In this document: positions 26,167-37,849 of the stretch, one piece after another
How the letters are laid out: each line of letters starts with the position of its first letter
How positions within the stretch are numbered: the stretch's first letter is position 1
Assembly: GCA_963942565.1 (NCBI GenBank)
Contig: OZ012690.1
Span: 39,930,069 to 39,994,068 of the forward strand
DNA: 64,000 nt
Origin: Maea johnstoni
Taxonomy: Eukaryota > Annelida > Polychaeta > Spionida > Magelonidae
Direction of reading: 5' to 3'
The notes under the pieces: generated by a model
The model's database searches: none
Seen by the model: only the letters and a program-made list of their open reading frames with translations
Told to the model about the DNA's origin: nothing
Made by a program: the position numbers and the translations under genes

Positions 26167-26565
26167 ACTTGAGTGTCAGACAATGATGTGTAGACAATGG
26201 ATTTGGTGTCAGCATTCTCTAAACTCACATTGTGATATGTTATTGTATCATTCAATTAATCAATCACTGTGCTGCTGCTGCCTTTATCTGCGCTGGAATG
26301 CCACATTGTTACAATACCCCTTGTGATTCCGAGTTCTTTAACCCATTCATGTTCTGATGTTCATTAAACAAACTGTTTTTGAAAAATGGAATGAATGGGA
26401 AAATATTTGTGTGACATGCATCCATCATGTTTCATAGAACAAAAACTGATGTAAAAAGGAGAAGTTTTGAATTCAAACCATTCAAGTTCATAAACCCCTT
26501 CACACTTGGAGATCTTCTTGACAAGTGCTGGTCTGGATTTGATACTTTTGAAGAAAACTTTGCAA

Positions 26566-26796
26566 TTAAGCCATTTATGCCGTTAGCAGCCAAAACCGTC
26601 TGACAATGTTGGTAATATCTCTCTGTCAAAAACAATATTTAGAAAATATTTGAAGGAGAATTGTTCATCACAGCTCTATCACCAACACTCCTTGAAATAT
26701 TTTGCAAAGTTATGCTTTATTCCAAAGTTATTTTCCAAAGTATGACAAGTCAGACAATGCTGGTCAAGAAGAGATCTCCAGGCATGAATGGGTTAA
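26566..26796 (+). mobile_element. TTAA-flanked MITE family 1 (piggyBac-like), good copy
   Basis: A 231-bp element bounded by TTAAGCCATTTATGCCGTTA and CCAGGCATGAATGGGTTAA, with TTAA on both sides and inverted CATTCATGCC-type termini. It has no open frame for a transposase. An unfinished family start (TTTAACCCATTCATGTTCTG) lies just upstream at 26338. Confidence 0.85.
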
Positions 26797-27787
26797 GTGT
26801 AAATTCAAAAAATATTGGAGAGTTTTTGATTGGGTTAGGAGAAACATTTGTCATTGAAATATTTTTTTCAAAAAGTACTCTTGTTAAAAAGATATCACCA
26901 AAATATTCTCAATGATATTTTTGAGAAGGACAGATATGAAAACTAAGGTAAACACAGTTATATGCCCACTGTCACCTTCAATAAGAAAGACGTAAATCTC
27001 CAAGATAGTTCATAAAGTCATGGTTTGCAGTCAGGGTTGAATGGGTTTAAGAGATCACGATCATGAAAAGTGTTTGCAGTACTGTTATGTAGCCTAACAC
27101 AGGACATTCATTAATTCCTAATGTTCTTGTGGGGAGCAACTATCAAATATTCAACCCATTCATGCCGAGACCCCCTTGGGGGTCAGGCACATTAGTGAAT
27201 ACAGTTAGACATGTCTAACTGGGGTACAAAAATAGAAACTTACTTAACCCTTACTTAACCTCTTTCATCCAATATGGTATATACATACTGCTGCAATGTT
27301 TATAGAAAAAAAGTTTACGGTTTCCACAGAAATTCATGAGCGTTTCCTTGGAGTCAGACTGGCTAAGGGAATCCCTAGATGCCCGACTGTGTCTTAAATG
27401 ATAATACTGAAAGCTTTCTCTATTTCTACTATTATGAGCTGAACAAGCCTCCTGGCCATTCATTTAACAATTTTACAATCATACTTATCTGATAGCGCTT
27501 TTGGGGGACCATCTAAAGATTCTGACTGAAGATATATTTTTCTCAAGAAGGGAAGTAAATCATGTTTTTTAGGGGAGCAACAAAGAAAAAGGGGCGAGAC
27601 TTTTACTGAGAGAATTTTTACAGTGAATATGTCCTGGTTAACCCGAAAGAATTCCCATACAATATGCCCATAACACAGCGATGACAGTGTCAACACTTTC
27701 ATTGTCGCACTCTCCCCACAGATATGCTGTTCCTGTTCCCTTCAAGCATGTCCAATGTCGGCACTCAGGTCTATGTGTAATCATCTG

Positions 27788-28024
27788 TTAACGCAGCCAT
27801 TCATGCTTAGGAGCCCCTCCAGAAATTATCGTCTGGATCTATGAAACTTTTGACAACAACTTGGGAGTTCAGAATGATTTTACAAAATATTTGAAGGAGA
27901 GTTGTTGGTAGTTTTTTTGATTATCATTTCTCCTTGATTCTTTTTTTCCTAATATGCTTTTGCCTAAAAACTTTCGCCGATATTGTCCGCTTACTTTTGG
28001 CTGCTGTGAGCATAAATGGGTTAA
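27788..28024 (+). mobile_element. TTAA-flanked MITE family 1, long subfamily
   Basis: Left end TTAACGCAGCCATTCATGC, right end GCTGTGAGCATAAATGGGTTAA-type with TTAA at 28021-28024. The interior (CCAGAAATTATCGTCTGGAT, AATGATTTTACAAAATATTT, GGAGAGTTGTTGGTAG) defines a subfamily also seen at 33620-34061 and 37219-37448. Confidence 0.82.
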
Positions 28025-28165
28025 CCCACTCATGTCTGGAGACATATACGTTTGCGGGGGCAAGTTTGGAAGGCCAGAAAATAATGTTTGCTGGCTTGCC
28101 GCTTCCAAAGATTTTCAGAAAAAGGGGGGATGTACTTATTTTAGGTCTGGGTGGTTAAACGGAGG
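28021..28165 (+). mobile_element. Adjacent TTAA-starting repeat sharing one TTAA with its neighbour
   Basis: It starts at the same TTAA that ends the previous element (TTAACCCACTCATGTCTGG) and holds GGCCAGAAAATAATG and CTTGCCGC. A relative lies at about 50160-50320 (GTTTGCGGGGG, GGCCAGAAAATAATGTAAGC). The right boundary is uncertain. Confidence 0.5.
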
Positions 28166-28589
28166 AATACGGTACATTGTTCATTAGGAGAAGATAAAAC
28201 ACTATCCAATCTTGCTCTAAATCCTGACCAGGTTATCAGAATACCTGTACAGATTATCTGAAGAACTATTGTTCATTAGATGATAATACAGTAACATATT
28301 TCACAATTTTGCTCTAAATCGTGACCTAGTTAAGAAGATACTTGGATACGAGTCATGGTGTCTTCTTCCTAGGATCAGTGGAGATAAAAGGGTCAAGTTT
28401 GGCATGTCAACTGGCATACCTTACACCCTCATGTCAGCGGCAAACAATACATGTAGGTATGTGGGGTAGTTGCTGGCCTAAGGGTACAACCGGGGTTGCA
28501 CACCCCTTTCTCCTCTCCTTATCAACTCGCCTTACAAAGAACCCTTATTTTGACCCATTCATTCGACATTCTACAAAAAAGGCCTGTCT

Positions 28590-28690
28590 CTGATTCAGTG
28601 GGATCTTCCCAAGGCATACATCTTTTGGAAAATACTGGAAAATATTGGGAAATACTTGAAAATATTGGAAAATATTTGATGGATAATAAG
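28590..28690. repeat. Short tandem repeat of AAATATTGG words
   Basis: At 28626-28677 the word GGAAAATATTGGGAAATAC and variants repeat four to five times with about 11-12-bp spacing. This simple repeat explains the short frames around it. Confidence 0.75.
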
Positions 28691-29770
28691 GAAAGGGGAC
28701 CTTTAAAATTTTCAATACAATACTATACATAATTTTATTGATATGATACTTTGTCACATTTGATATTGGTATTTGGTTTTGTATCGTGTACCGTGTAGTT
28801 TTCGTTTCGTTTACAAGTACTAATCCCTATGGATAATCAGAGTTCTGAACATAAGCTATAATTGCCATACCGCTTTTGGCGGCTGTGAGCATTAATCAGT
28901 TTACCTATTAATACCTAAAGCAAGTGATACACCATAAGTATGCATGCTTTCAACCACATGAGTTAATTATATATATGATACCTAAAAAACTTAGCAAATG
29001 TAAAGAACATTTTCTTATTCATACTTCTGTAAAATATTTTCATTTCTGACTTGCATTTAACAAGTCACTTATTGAGTAAAATGGTGTATATGAAATATGA
29101 TTTAAAATTTTCTACAAAAATATTCTAACAGGACTGCTGGTACTTAATGATAATCTATGACCAATCAAACTTAAGTGGCCATTAGCCAAAGAGGCCGTAA
29201 TATAAACATAACAAAGAGGGGCTGATTATAATCAGCTAAATGAGTGAGTGACCATTACGGGTTCAGTAAAAAGTGGCTGTAAGTGATGGAGGCCATGCTT
29301 GAGGGCCTCCCATTTCCAGGGGTGGTTCCACTACGAGTATACGGCTATAATAAAAGGGTGCAAGTTGGGTTCATACCTGGGGGTATTTTTGGGTACGTGG
29401 AGGCCCAGGGCAGTGAATGACATGACAAGAAACCCCATCTCCTCAGTTGACATGATACATAAGACATGCCCGTTCAACCTTAGAGCTCTCACGGGCTGTG
29501 CTGGGTAGATCTATGATACCCGGGAACAGGGTATTAGACAGGGTGTCTCGGTGAAATGGTTAACTCATGTTTGAATATATTAGACATATTGGTAAGACCC
29601 CAATATCCTTTATAATATGAAATAGTTAACTCATGTTTGAGCATTTCTGAGATATTTGTGGTTTTAAAACAAATCCCCAAAGAGTGATACAAGCCTTTGG
29701 TGTGCAGAGCATGAGTAGTTCATGCTTATACAAATATTTACTACAGAGCACATGCTATATATCCTCTCAA
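28690..29770. other. Intergenic, no recognised gene
   Basis: It includes a truncated right end of MITE family 1 at about 28868-28903 (TTTTGGCGGCTGTGAGCATTAA). At 29280-29520 there is a GC-richer block with a 69-codon frame that has no recognisable domain or splice sites. Confidence 0.45.
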
Positions 29771-30189
29771 CTTAATTGACCCATTTATGCCCATACTGCA
29801 CCAAAATATTCCTGATGCACCTTTGGGAACAATATCTGACAGAGAAATGTTTATTAGGACACTGCAATCAATGAACACTTCTGCTTTGAATAGTTTATTT
29901 TGAGGAGTTTATACAAATATAATATACTTGTATACTATATCCTCTGTTTCTCATTTGTAACAAAATTAATCAATTCATGCCCTTGCTGAACTATAACATT
30001 ACTCAAGCCCCTTTTCAGTGGAGTAAATGTACACATGCCTGACCGCCAAGTGCGGCCTTTAAAAGCCAAGAGCAACTTACTGAGTTAACCCAGTCTTGAT
30101 TAGAATTCTCAGTTCAAAATGTTGACTGGATGCTATGATACTATAAAATAATTTAATCCTGTATTTGACTGTGTTACCCTTTTGAAATA

Positions 30190-30293
30190 AAGATTATCAT
30201 TTTTATTATTATCATTATTATTATTATCATTATTATTATTATTATTATTATTATCATTATTATCATCAGTATCATTATTATTATTATTATTAC
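30190..30293. repeat. (ATT)n/(ATC) trinucleotide microsatellite
   Basis: TTATTATTA runs with interspersed TCA units over about 100 bp. Confidence 0.95.
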
Positions 30294-30340
30294 AAAACAT
30301 TTGAGGGGAGTCATTGGTTAGACCCTGATATATACCTGCC

Positions 30341-30545
30341 CTGATGGCTGAGTCGTCAAAGGCCTTGTCAATGACGGCTTGCTCTCTCTTGCCACTGCCT
30401 GGGTATGATTACCTACCAGGGCATGTGAGAAAATTACCAGCTATTTGGTATCAAGCGGTAGTTTTCACCAGGCACAGGTTTCCTCCATCGCTTAAAACTA
30501 GTAAGTCATGGTTTAGCCTAAGTACAGCAGAAAAAGTGACTAATT
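30341..30545 (+). mobile_element. tRNA-like SINE copy (family S), diverged
   Basis: It has CCCTGATGGCTGAGTCGTCA, a decayed B-box region (CTGGGTATGATTACC), GGGCATGTGAGAAA, GCGGTAGTTTTCACC and AGGTTTCCTCC. The same order of blocks occurs at 53815-53990 and, reversed, at 48047-48225. Diverged head, no internal coding. Confidence 0.75.
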
Positions 30546-30849
30546 GAAATTTCAAAATTCCAGATAGATACATGTACTTCATTTTCAGTTACTGTCTTGA
30601 ATATGCTTCGGTTGGAAAGACATTGCCAGAATAGTTAGGCACAGGGTAAAAATGGGTCAACACAATAACTATTAATCCCAGTGTAAACCCAACAGGACAT
30701 ATCAAACATGAATCAAAGGCTGCATTATTTGTACAAAAGCTCAATGAGGAACAATAGATCAACCTAATAGCTTAAGTGGGAGATATATTAAAAACAACAG
30801 CAATTCCACACAGCTTGGCTATATCTAATCCAGTACTTATGCCAGATAC

Positions 30850-31062
30850 AAATCTCCATCATGACTTCATGAGATCCAACTACAAGGAATAAATGCTTTT
30901 AACTTGGATCTCTTACCTTTTCAAAATGATATTTTCCAAAAACAAATGCTATGGTCACAGAAATATTACCAAAATAGTCTGGACGTTTTTGAATATTATC
31001 AAATTTGCCAGAATGTTTTGGGCATTTCTGGGGGCTGCAGGCATGAGGCATGGATGCATTAA
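30850..31062 (+). mobile_element. Diverged MITE family 1 copy
   Basis: Internal phrases AAATATTACCAAAATAGTC and the end GCATGGATGCATTAAC are related to the family. The left end is eroded. Confidence 0.45.
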
Positions 31063-31260
31063 CAGTCCCTTACTCTGAGTGAAATGGCCTACTGCAAGAC
31101 CAAAGGCAAAGTGGGATGCAATTAATATTTAACGGAGAGAAACCCCTCTGGTCCTTTACGTATTGGCTCCGTTAGCCAGTCCCTGTTCAGTTGTGAGCAA
31201 AGAGAGAATAATTACAAGAACATGATGTAACAGCTTAGAGGCAAACACCCTTCCTCTAAC

Positions 31261-31279
31261 CCCCCCCCCCCCCCCCCCT
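31261..31279. repeat. Poly-C run
   Basis: About 19 consecutive C bases, a likely site of length error. Confidence 0.92.
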
Positions 31280-31639
31280 CATTCAATTATGATGAATAAT
31301 TAATTCAGCCTCTCAGTAAGGTACCTTTAAGGTACCACACTGATATTCGTTCACTTGCAACCGAAACTGAAAAATTACCCCTCCCCCTCAAATGCTATAA
31401 GATTTTCACTAATTTCGGTATTTTATCAATTATTATGCTATTCCTTCACAATTAATAGAGTATGATCCAATACTGATATTTCTTAAATGGCTTGGAATAT
31501 AAACTTTTTCTATACTGGGGATGCAGGGCCAATGGGTTCCTGCTTTTGAATATGAATCCTTGTTCCTCTCTCAGCACAATCTCCTCTAGAGGAATTATGA
31601 GCATGAAATATTGCAGCGTAAACGCAACGCCAAGCTTTT

Positions 31640-31925
<286 letters not shown>

Positions 31926-32380
31926 ATGCAGAATAAATATACAGCAGAAATCTAAAGGTATTGTGACAAGAGAAAAAGGGGCTGCCTCTTCTCACCAACA
32001 CAATGATGGCACAGACACTGACAGATCATTAATTATGAGACTTTTAAAACAAGCCTCCCTTTTAGCAAAAGTAACACCATAATGATTTAAGGACTCCAGA
32101 CCCATTCATTTGATACTGCATATGACTGATGCAACCATTAATTCATTATAGTCATCTCACTACGGTAAGATAATCCCCAAAACAAAACCATACATCACTA
32201 AGACTCATCCATAGATACAATTTATTGCCTACTCTCAATAAAACCTGAATATGAACCCAAGCCTTAAGCCTGTTAACTGCATCAACTGATACTCATAGCT
32301 AACTGGATTTATTGCCTTCAAATTTATTGCGGCGGAGTTGTCTATTCTGCCTCCACATAAAATCAACAGGTTCTAGATAA

Positions 32381-32676
32381 GGGTCTTAGCCAGAATTTAG
32401 AAACTGGGTGCCGAAAATTGGCAATTGCGAAATTTTTTGGCGTCCAAAATTATTAAGGGGGAACACAATATACTCAGATGTCAACCATAAATATGCATGA
32501 ATCTATCAAAATAAGGCATAATATCCTTTTACAATGTCATGGGAATTATATGGAGATGAAAAATTCAATTATATGCTTGAGATTGGCATTTTTTAAGAAA
32601 TTGGGGGTGTCCTAAAGGGTGCTTTTTTAGGGTTTGGGTGTCCAAAAGATGCCCAGACGCCATGCTGGCTAAGACT
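32381..32676. mobile_element. hAT-like non-autonomous element
   Basis: Left end GGGTCTTAGCCAGAATTTAG, right end CATGCTGGCTAAGACTG, inverted over about 12 bp. The next bases (AAACTGGGTGCC, AAATTGGCAATT) recur at about 42840 and, reversed, near 47155-47180. Length 296 bp, non-coding. Confidence 0.75.
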
Positions 32677-32689
32677 GTTGTCTGAAGTT

Positions 32690-33060
32690 TTTTATACTTT
32701 TAAAAATAACTTCGGAGTAAAGCATAAAGTCACAAAATATTTGAACGAGAGTTGAGGATTTAGTTCTGAACTTAGATATTACCTTTACTGTAAGGGCATC
32801 TTTTGCAACAGTATCATTATAAGTATACAAACTACATCACCAAAATGGCTGAGAATCAATGGGGAAAAGGCCCTCTACATATGGGAATGGCAATGTGCAG
32901 TGTGTCAAGGAAATAGAAGAGCCCTGGGGGGAGGTGTTTGTTAAATGGAAGAGCTCACGGGAAGAGCAAAGGAAATGAACTGCTCTTCCTGTGTCACCAG
33001 AAGGTATATTTACTCTTTGACTTAACCAGTGCCTGTTGCCAGTATAACAGTAGTCAGCTA
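32690..33060. other. Mixed repeat remnant and unassigned open frame
   Basis: 32700-32800 carries MITE family 1 phrases (ACAAAATATTTGAACGAGAG). A minus-strand frame at 32837-33106 (89 codons) has no domain and runs into a MITE, so I do not call it a gene. Confidence 0.4.
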
Positions 33061-33066
33061 TTGCTA

Positions 33067-33277
33067 TTAACCCATCAATGCTCACAGCAGCCAAAGGCAG
33101 CCTCACAATTTTAAAGATATTTTGCAGGCAAAAACAAAATTAGGATGATATTTGATGGAGAAATGTCAATCAGAAATCAGATTGACATTTCCCCCTTAAA
33201 AATTTTCTCTGAAAATGCCCTGGTCACATAAATAATTTACCAAAATTGGGAGGCATTTTTGGGCATGAATAGGTTAA
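33067..33277 (+). mobile_element. TTAA-flanked MITE family 1, good copy
   Basis: A 211-bp copy with TTAACCCATCAATGCTCAC at the left and GGGCATGAATAGGTTAA at the right, TTAA intact on both sides. It contains a small internal inverted pair (GTCAATCAGA...CAGATTGAC). Confidence 0.87.
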
Positions 33278-33619
33278 TCCTCTAACTCCTACTAACATCA
33301 GCACTCACAATATTAATTGATGTGAAAGCTCATTGGATGACATCCGGACATTATATCGAAAAAATAACTACAAACCACCTGAAATTTATGAGCATAGCAA
33401 AGCAAAGGTCAAGCCAACTGAAACCATTTAGTCCTATTTTCCTTCTCTCCCAGCAGTTGCATAAGACAACACACTCTCACATTACACAATTCATTAGTGA
33501 AATGTACAATGAGGGAATAGGAGGGGCAGAAACCGCATAGGAAATGAGAAGAATAAATGAGGCAGTTAGTCTATGATATATACTCTAGGAGATGGAACAA
33601 GACCTCGCCCGCTTGTCCT

Positions 33620-34061
33620 TTAACCCATGAATGCTTAACCCTTCCAATGCTGACGCTACTTTCGTCCGAAGTACAAGGACACAAACATTTTTGAGAACCA
33701 CCTAAACCCTGTCATGTTGGTATTCATTGGATAGCTCTTGCTGAGTACTCTCAGATGAGTACCAATGTGCCAGGGTTTTAGTCATTATTTTAAGGTTTTT
33801 TGCATCATTCAGTATTGGCAAAATTAGCCACCAGCAGCATCAGGTTTAAGAGTTCCTCTGGAAATTTCTGCCTGCATCTACTATAATTTTGACAATAACT
33901 TTGATATTAAGAATGATATTACAAAATATTTCAAGGAGAGTTGTTGGTAGAGATCTGATGAATATTCCTCCTTCAAATATATTCTATACTATGCCTTTGC
34001 CTGAAAGACTTCTTCAAAATTGTCAGTGTGCTTTTGGCTGCTGTGAGCATTAATGGGTTCA
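33620..34061 (+). mobile_element. MITE family 1 (long subfamily) split by a nested element
   Basis: The first 15 bases (TTAACCCATGAATGC) are separated from the rest (AGAGTTCCTCTGGAAATTTC ... GTGAGCATTAATGGGTTCA) by the family 2 element at 33635-33849. Without it the copy would be about 230 bp, like 27788-28024. The right TTAA has become TTCA. Confidence 0.85.
33635..33849 (+). mobile_element. MITE family 2 nested in MITE family 1
   Basis: It starts TTAACCCTTCCAATGCTGAC and ends CAGCAGCATCAGGTTTAA. The family 1 sequence on either side resumes across a TTAA, so this insertion directly demonstrates TTAA targeting and shows family 2 moved after this family 1 copy had landed. Confidence 0.88.
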
Positions 34062-34069
34062 TGATTTTG

Positions 34070-35430
34070 TTGTCTGGACCTCAGATACTTCGGAAAACAA
34101 GAAAAACGGTAAAGAATAAACTTTTGTTATTAAGATAAATGGAACATTGATGCACAGTTGGTGGCAATTTGTCAGAAAACATCTCAACCTTTTAATGAGT
34201 TATCAATTACAATATTTCTGCCAGTACTGTATTGACAGGATCTATGGGAAGTTGACAAACATGGGCATTTTGTAGCTCTATATTTTGGGATCACACATGA
34301 GACTTGGCACGTTAAATAAGAAAGTCTACACTAAAAAGCTTCCTATTCTTTCTATTATTAATCATTCTAAAACAATGGCTCAAAATAGGTACTAGTAATT
34401 CTGCCTTTTTCATTATACAATCGAGCAAATTCCCCAATGAGTCCCTACTTGTACCCTTAGGAGGATTATCGTTAAATGCACTTGTTGAATCAGCACAGCT
34501 GAGTACAAAGGCAAATAGCTGATGAGCTTGGATGTCAATATCTGAGGCTGTGGGCTTATTGAGCTAGTTTATGAATATTTAATCACCTTGGATGAGTTTC
34601 TTAGAAAAGGAGCCTCTGCACCAATCTCTCCATTGAATTGTTATCGTGCGGTAAAGGGAATCCAAATTAAGCAGATTAAAGGTGTAATACCATTTACTAC
34701 CGTTCTACACATCTTAAATATGAATGATACTGACACCAAAGTGGCTTACACAAAACATTCAGTAGTATAGTGAAACTCATCAGCTTGAGCACCTCGATAA
34801 AATAAACACTTCGCCTATGTAAATGTACATGTTGCAGGAATTCCTAGGGATAATGCTTAGAAAATGATGGCTTTCTTGGAAGTTTCATATACATTGGGTA
34901 AAGGTTTATTACAGCTTCCATATAATGTATACTGTATAATGTATTATTTTGCACATATAAAGAAATGCACTCAGCAGGCAGCTGCCTTTCAGGTGCAGTA
35001 TCTTAGTGTACTGATATTGAATGACAAGCTCTTATGTCAGCGCATTGTACGATACTAGCATAGGGATCAGGTGTGCAAATAATGGTGCACAGTTTGATAA
35101 ATGCAGACCCTGGGGGTGCGCAAAGTACGCATTAATTGAACTGCTGCAATATTAACATGGTATACAGTACCTATTTTCTACCCTTTGCAGCTCAACGATA
35201 AACTTCATAACATGTACACCTGTGTGAATTGAACTCTCAAAATTCAACTGCTGTAACAGTGGTATGGCAAGTTGATCAAAAGTTTATCCTGCATTCTCTG
35301 AACAATTAGCTCAACCATAAAAATACCCAAATAAGGACATATTCTAAGTGGTTCATATTTGCAGTTATTATACCTCACTTTAAGATCGTAAGCCGTGATT
35401 GGCTGACTTAACAGTGAACAATCATCATGT
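34070..35430. other. Intergenic, no recognised gene
   Basis: Short frames at 34588-34770 and 34864-35058 have no protein-like features. No repeats were recognised. Confidence 0.45.
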
Positions 35431-35566
35431 TGCCTGATGCCATCAGTGAGGGCTTCATGTTGCCCGTTGCCACTAGCGACACCTAGCGGGGAATGTGTGA
35501 ATCACCAGTCATCTGTGACCTTGCTTTGTTTACAATTACAAACGGGGTTTGTTCGGTATAATAAAA

Positions 35567-35677
35567 CAAATATGCCATGCCAGTGTGGGTTACATGATGG
35601 AATGTCTCCCCTCGGGAGGATGGTTTGTCCGAGGGGAAACATTCCGTCATGTTACCCACACTGGCATGGCATATTTG
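35567..35677. repeat. Long near-perfect hairpin, 49-bp arms, 13-nt loop
   Basis: The arm at 35567-35615 (starting CAAATATGCCATGCCAGTG, ending TCCCCTCGG) is complementary to 35629-35677 (starting CCGAGGGGAAAC, ending CATGGCATATTTG) with only three mismatches, at least one of which would be a G-U pair in RNA. The loop is GAGGATGGTTTGT. It could be a small MITE core or, if transcribed, a dsRNA/small-RNA precursor. Confidence 0.9.
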
Positions 35678-35819
35678 TATATTATTAACCCTGTGTAGTT
35701 TGCTTTTGTCCCTTTTCCGAGGGATAGGGATACCAAGAAATAAATTAACATCATAATACCAATAAAGTCTTACTTTCTTAGGATTAAACACACACCCCTT
35801 AGAATTGTTAATAGCTGCC

Positions 35820-35940
35820 CCCGTATGGCTCTGTAACTTACTTATGTAAGCCTTAACTGAGGAGTGACCAAGAGGACAGGTTTGGAAGGTGACATGTGTA
35901 AGCTCATTTTCTTATGGTGCATTTGCCCTTTAACAAAAGG
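35820..35940 (-). mobile_element. TTAA-ended repeat fragment (family 3)
   Basis: Reverse-complemented, it starts TTAAAGGGCAAATGCACCAT and continues with a GTGTCACCTTCC-like block, a GTCCTCTTGGTCACTCCTC-like block and AAGGCTTACATAAG. The same order is seen directly at 61481-61610. No second terminus was found in either copy. Confidence 0.6.
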
Positions 35941-36067
35941 TATATGGTGTGCAATTTTTGACTGCAACAAACAGTTGTAAAATACACTTATGTAACATTA
36001 AAGTCAATTTGAGACACTTGCTTCAGAAGAAAGAACCTGCCCACTATCTGCCAATATACAAAGTGTA

Positions 36068-36297
36068 TTAACCCATTACCCTTTAAATGCTCAACACGGC
36101 CAAACGACAATTTTGATGAAATCTTGCAGGCAAAAGCATATTTAGGAAGATATTTGAAGAAAAAACTTTTAGCAGGACATTAAAAAACAATCCATCAAAT
36201 ATCCTGTAACAACATTCTTAATTTAAAATTAATTTTTAAAAGCTTTCAAAGATCCAGGCAAGAACTTCTAGAGGAACCCTTCAGCAAGAATGGTTAA
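36068..36297 (+). mobile_element. TTAA-flanked MITE family 1
   Basis: A 230-bp copy with TTAACCCATTACCCTTTAAA at the left and CAGCAAGAATGGTTAA at the right, both TTAA sites intact. The internal CAGGCAAAAGCATATTTAGG block matches 33067-33277 and 41424-41640. Confidence 0.78.
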
Positions 36298-36339
36298 AAA
36301 GAAATTTTGCCAACTCTGTCCATTTGCAGATTGCAGACA

Positions 36340-36575
36340 AGCGTATCAATATGTAATCATGATGCCTATTGACAAAATGCTGCAAAATATGAACATATTG
36401 TAGAAATGAGTGTGTGATAACTTACTTTATTGAGATAAATGATGCAAAACATGCACATGTTGTAGAAATCAGTCTGTGAGAACTTATTTCAGATATAGAA
36501 GATCCTGCCTTTCTTATTGAGCTAAAATGATGCAAAACATGCACATGTTGTAGAAATCAGTCTTTAAGAACTTAC
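36340..36575. repeat. Tandem duplication downstream of the GC-rich exon
   Basis: A phrase of about 90 bp containing ATGATGCAAAACATGCACAT, GTTGTAGAAATCAGTCT and GAACTTACTTTA occurs about three times. The last copy contributes the donor site of the exon at 36576. Confidence 0.7.
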
Positions 36576-36852
36576 TTTAGATAGAAGATCCTGCCGTCCT
36601 TATTGAGCTGTGCCTCGTGGCCGTCGCGGATCTGGTTGTTGAGTGAGGTGAGAACGCGCTGCTGGCTGGCGTCCATGGTGCGAAGTGCATCCTCTCGGCG
36701 CGACTCCCCAGCTACTCTCCCGTCGCCGCCGCCGCGATACTGCCGCCCTCGCCTACGTTACGAGGCGAGCAGGGACGAGAGGGATCGGGCGTCGTACGCG
36801 CGCGGGGCTTGTGGGCATCGCCAGTCAGCAGGGCGGGCGGGCGGCGTGGTGT
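36576..36852 (-). CDS. Candidate first coding exon of an unrecognised minus-strand gene
   Basis: On the minus strand, TTGTTCTTGTGTTACAG (a good acceptor, upstream of 36852) opens a strongly GC- and CpG-rich exon that ends CTAAA|GTAAGT (donor at 36570-36575). From the ATG at 36676 it encodes 33 codons plus two bases, beginning MDASQQRVLTSLNNQIRDGH and ending with KDGRIFYL. The composition is typical of a polar helix. A TAA lies in the same frame 5' of the ATG, so the upstream part reads as 5' UTR, although the frame remains open for a further 36 codons before that stop. No following exon was found to the left, and I do not recognise the protein. CpG density suggests a promoter or an unmethylated exon. 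Confidence 0.5.
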
Positions 36853-37218
36853 CTGTAACACAAGAACAAAGCATTCACATAATGTTGTCACTTTATAGCA
36901 ATACACTATGAGAAGAAAGTGGAGAGGCACGATAGTGTTTACAAGGGAGAGATTCATGATCTACTCTGATCATCGCAGCCTCGTAAAAAATCATTTCTCT
37001 CAGGCATACATGTTTACCCATTCACGGCCAGACTCACCTACTGACATACCATCATATACGGTGCCTTACAGTAATAACGCTAAGTACTGCAATTTACGAT
37101 GAACTTCAGTTCCTCGATAGAGAAAACACACCGTTCATACAAATATATTTGATATTTCTTTTTCAGTATTCAGATATTTGAATTTGTGCCATCATTCTAG
37201 AGCTGTGAGCATGAAGTG

Positions 37219-37448
37219 TTTATCCATTATTGCTTACAAGTTTCTCCAGATAATGTCGTCTGGATCCATGATACTTTTGACAATAACTTTGGAAATGAGA
37301 ATGATTTCACTATATATTTCAAGGAGAGTTGTTGGTTATGTTCTTTATAACATTTCTCCTTCAAATAATTTCCAATCTCTGCTTTCACTTGGAAGATTTA
37401 CTCAAATTGCTAGGCTGCTTTTGGCGGCACTGAGCGTTAATGGGTTAA
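37219..37448 (+). mobile_element. MITE family 1, long subfamily
   Basis: Left end TTTATCCATTATTGCTTAC (TTAA decayed), right end GCACTGAGCGTTAATGGGTTAA. The interior TCGTCTGGATCCATGATACT and GGAGAGTTGTTGGTTATG matches 27788-28024. Confidence 0.78.
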
Positions 37449-37849
37449 CCTACGGTGTCAATGGTTCTATAAAATGGATACGTGTCTCCCGTGCGGATCG
37501 AGCATTACGTTCATAAACCATTACTTACGGTACATCCTTACTGAGTTGCAGGTTGAGGGGTCTATGTTCATACTGGCAATAAAAGCTGATAGCAACATAC
37601 AGATTTCTGATAAATCTCCCTCTGCAGGTGCTACATGCCATCAAGAGTGATACCATCACCGAAAGGCTGGCTTGGCATTTAGGATTTACATTTACCTGTC
37701 CTTTAGGTGAGGGAAGAATACATTTTGGTTGCCCAAAACAAAATGTTTACTTGTTCAAAAATTGAAAAGTTAAGAATTTTGTTTTCGGTTATAACATTTT
37801 CAACATGTTTTTCAGGATCCTTACCAAATAAGCTGGGAATCCCAAGAAA

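Noticed and set aside
32837-33106. 89-codon minus-strand frame
   Set aside because: It runs into a MITE terminus, and no domain or splice sites support it.
35437-35791. Opposed frames of 83 and 102 codons
   Set aside because: Both cross the 49-bp hairpin, and mirrored codons produce apparent open frames.
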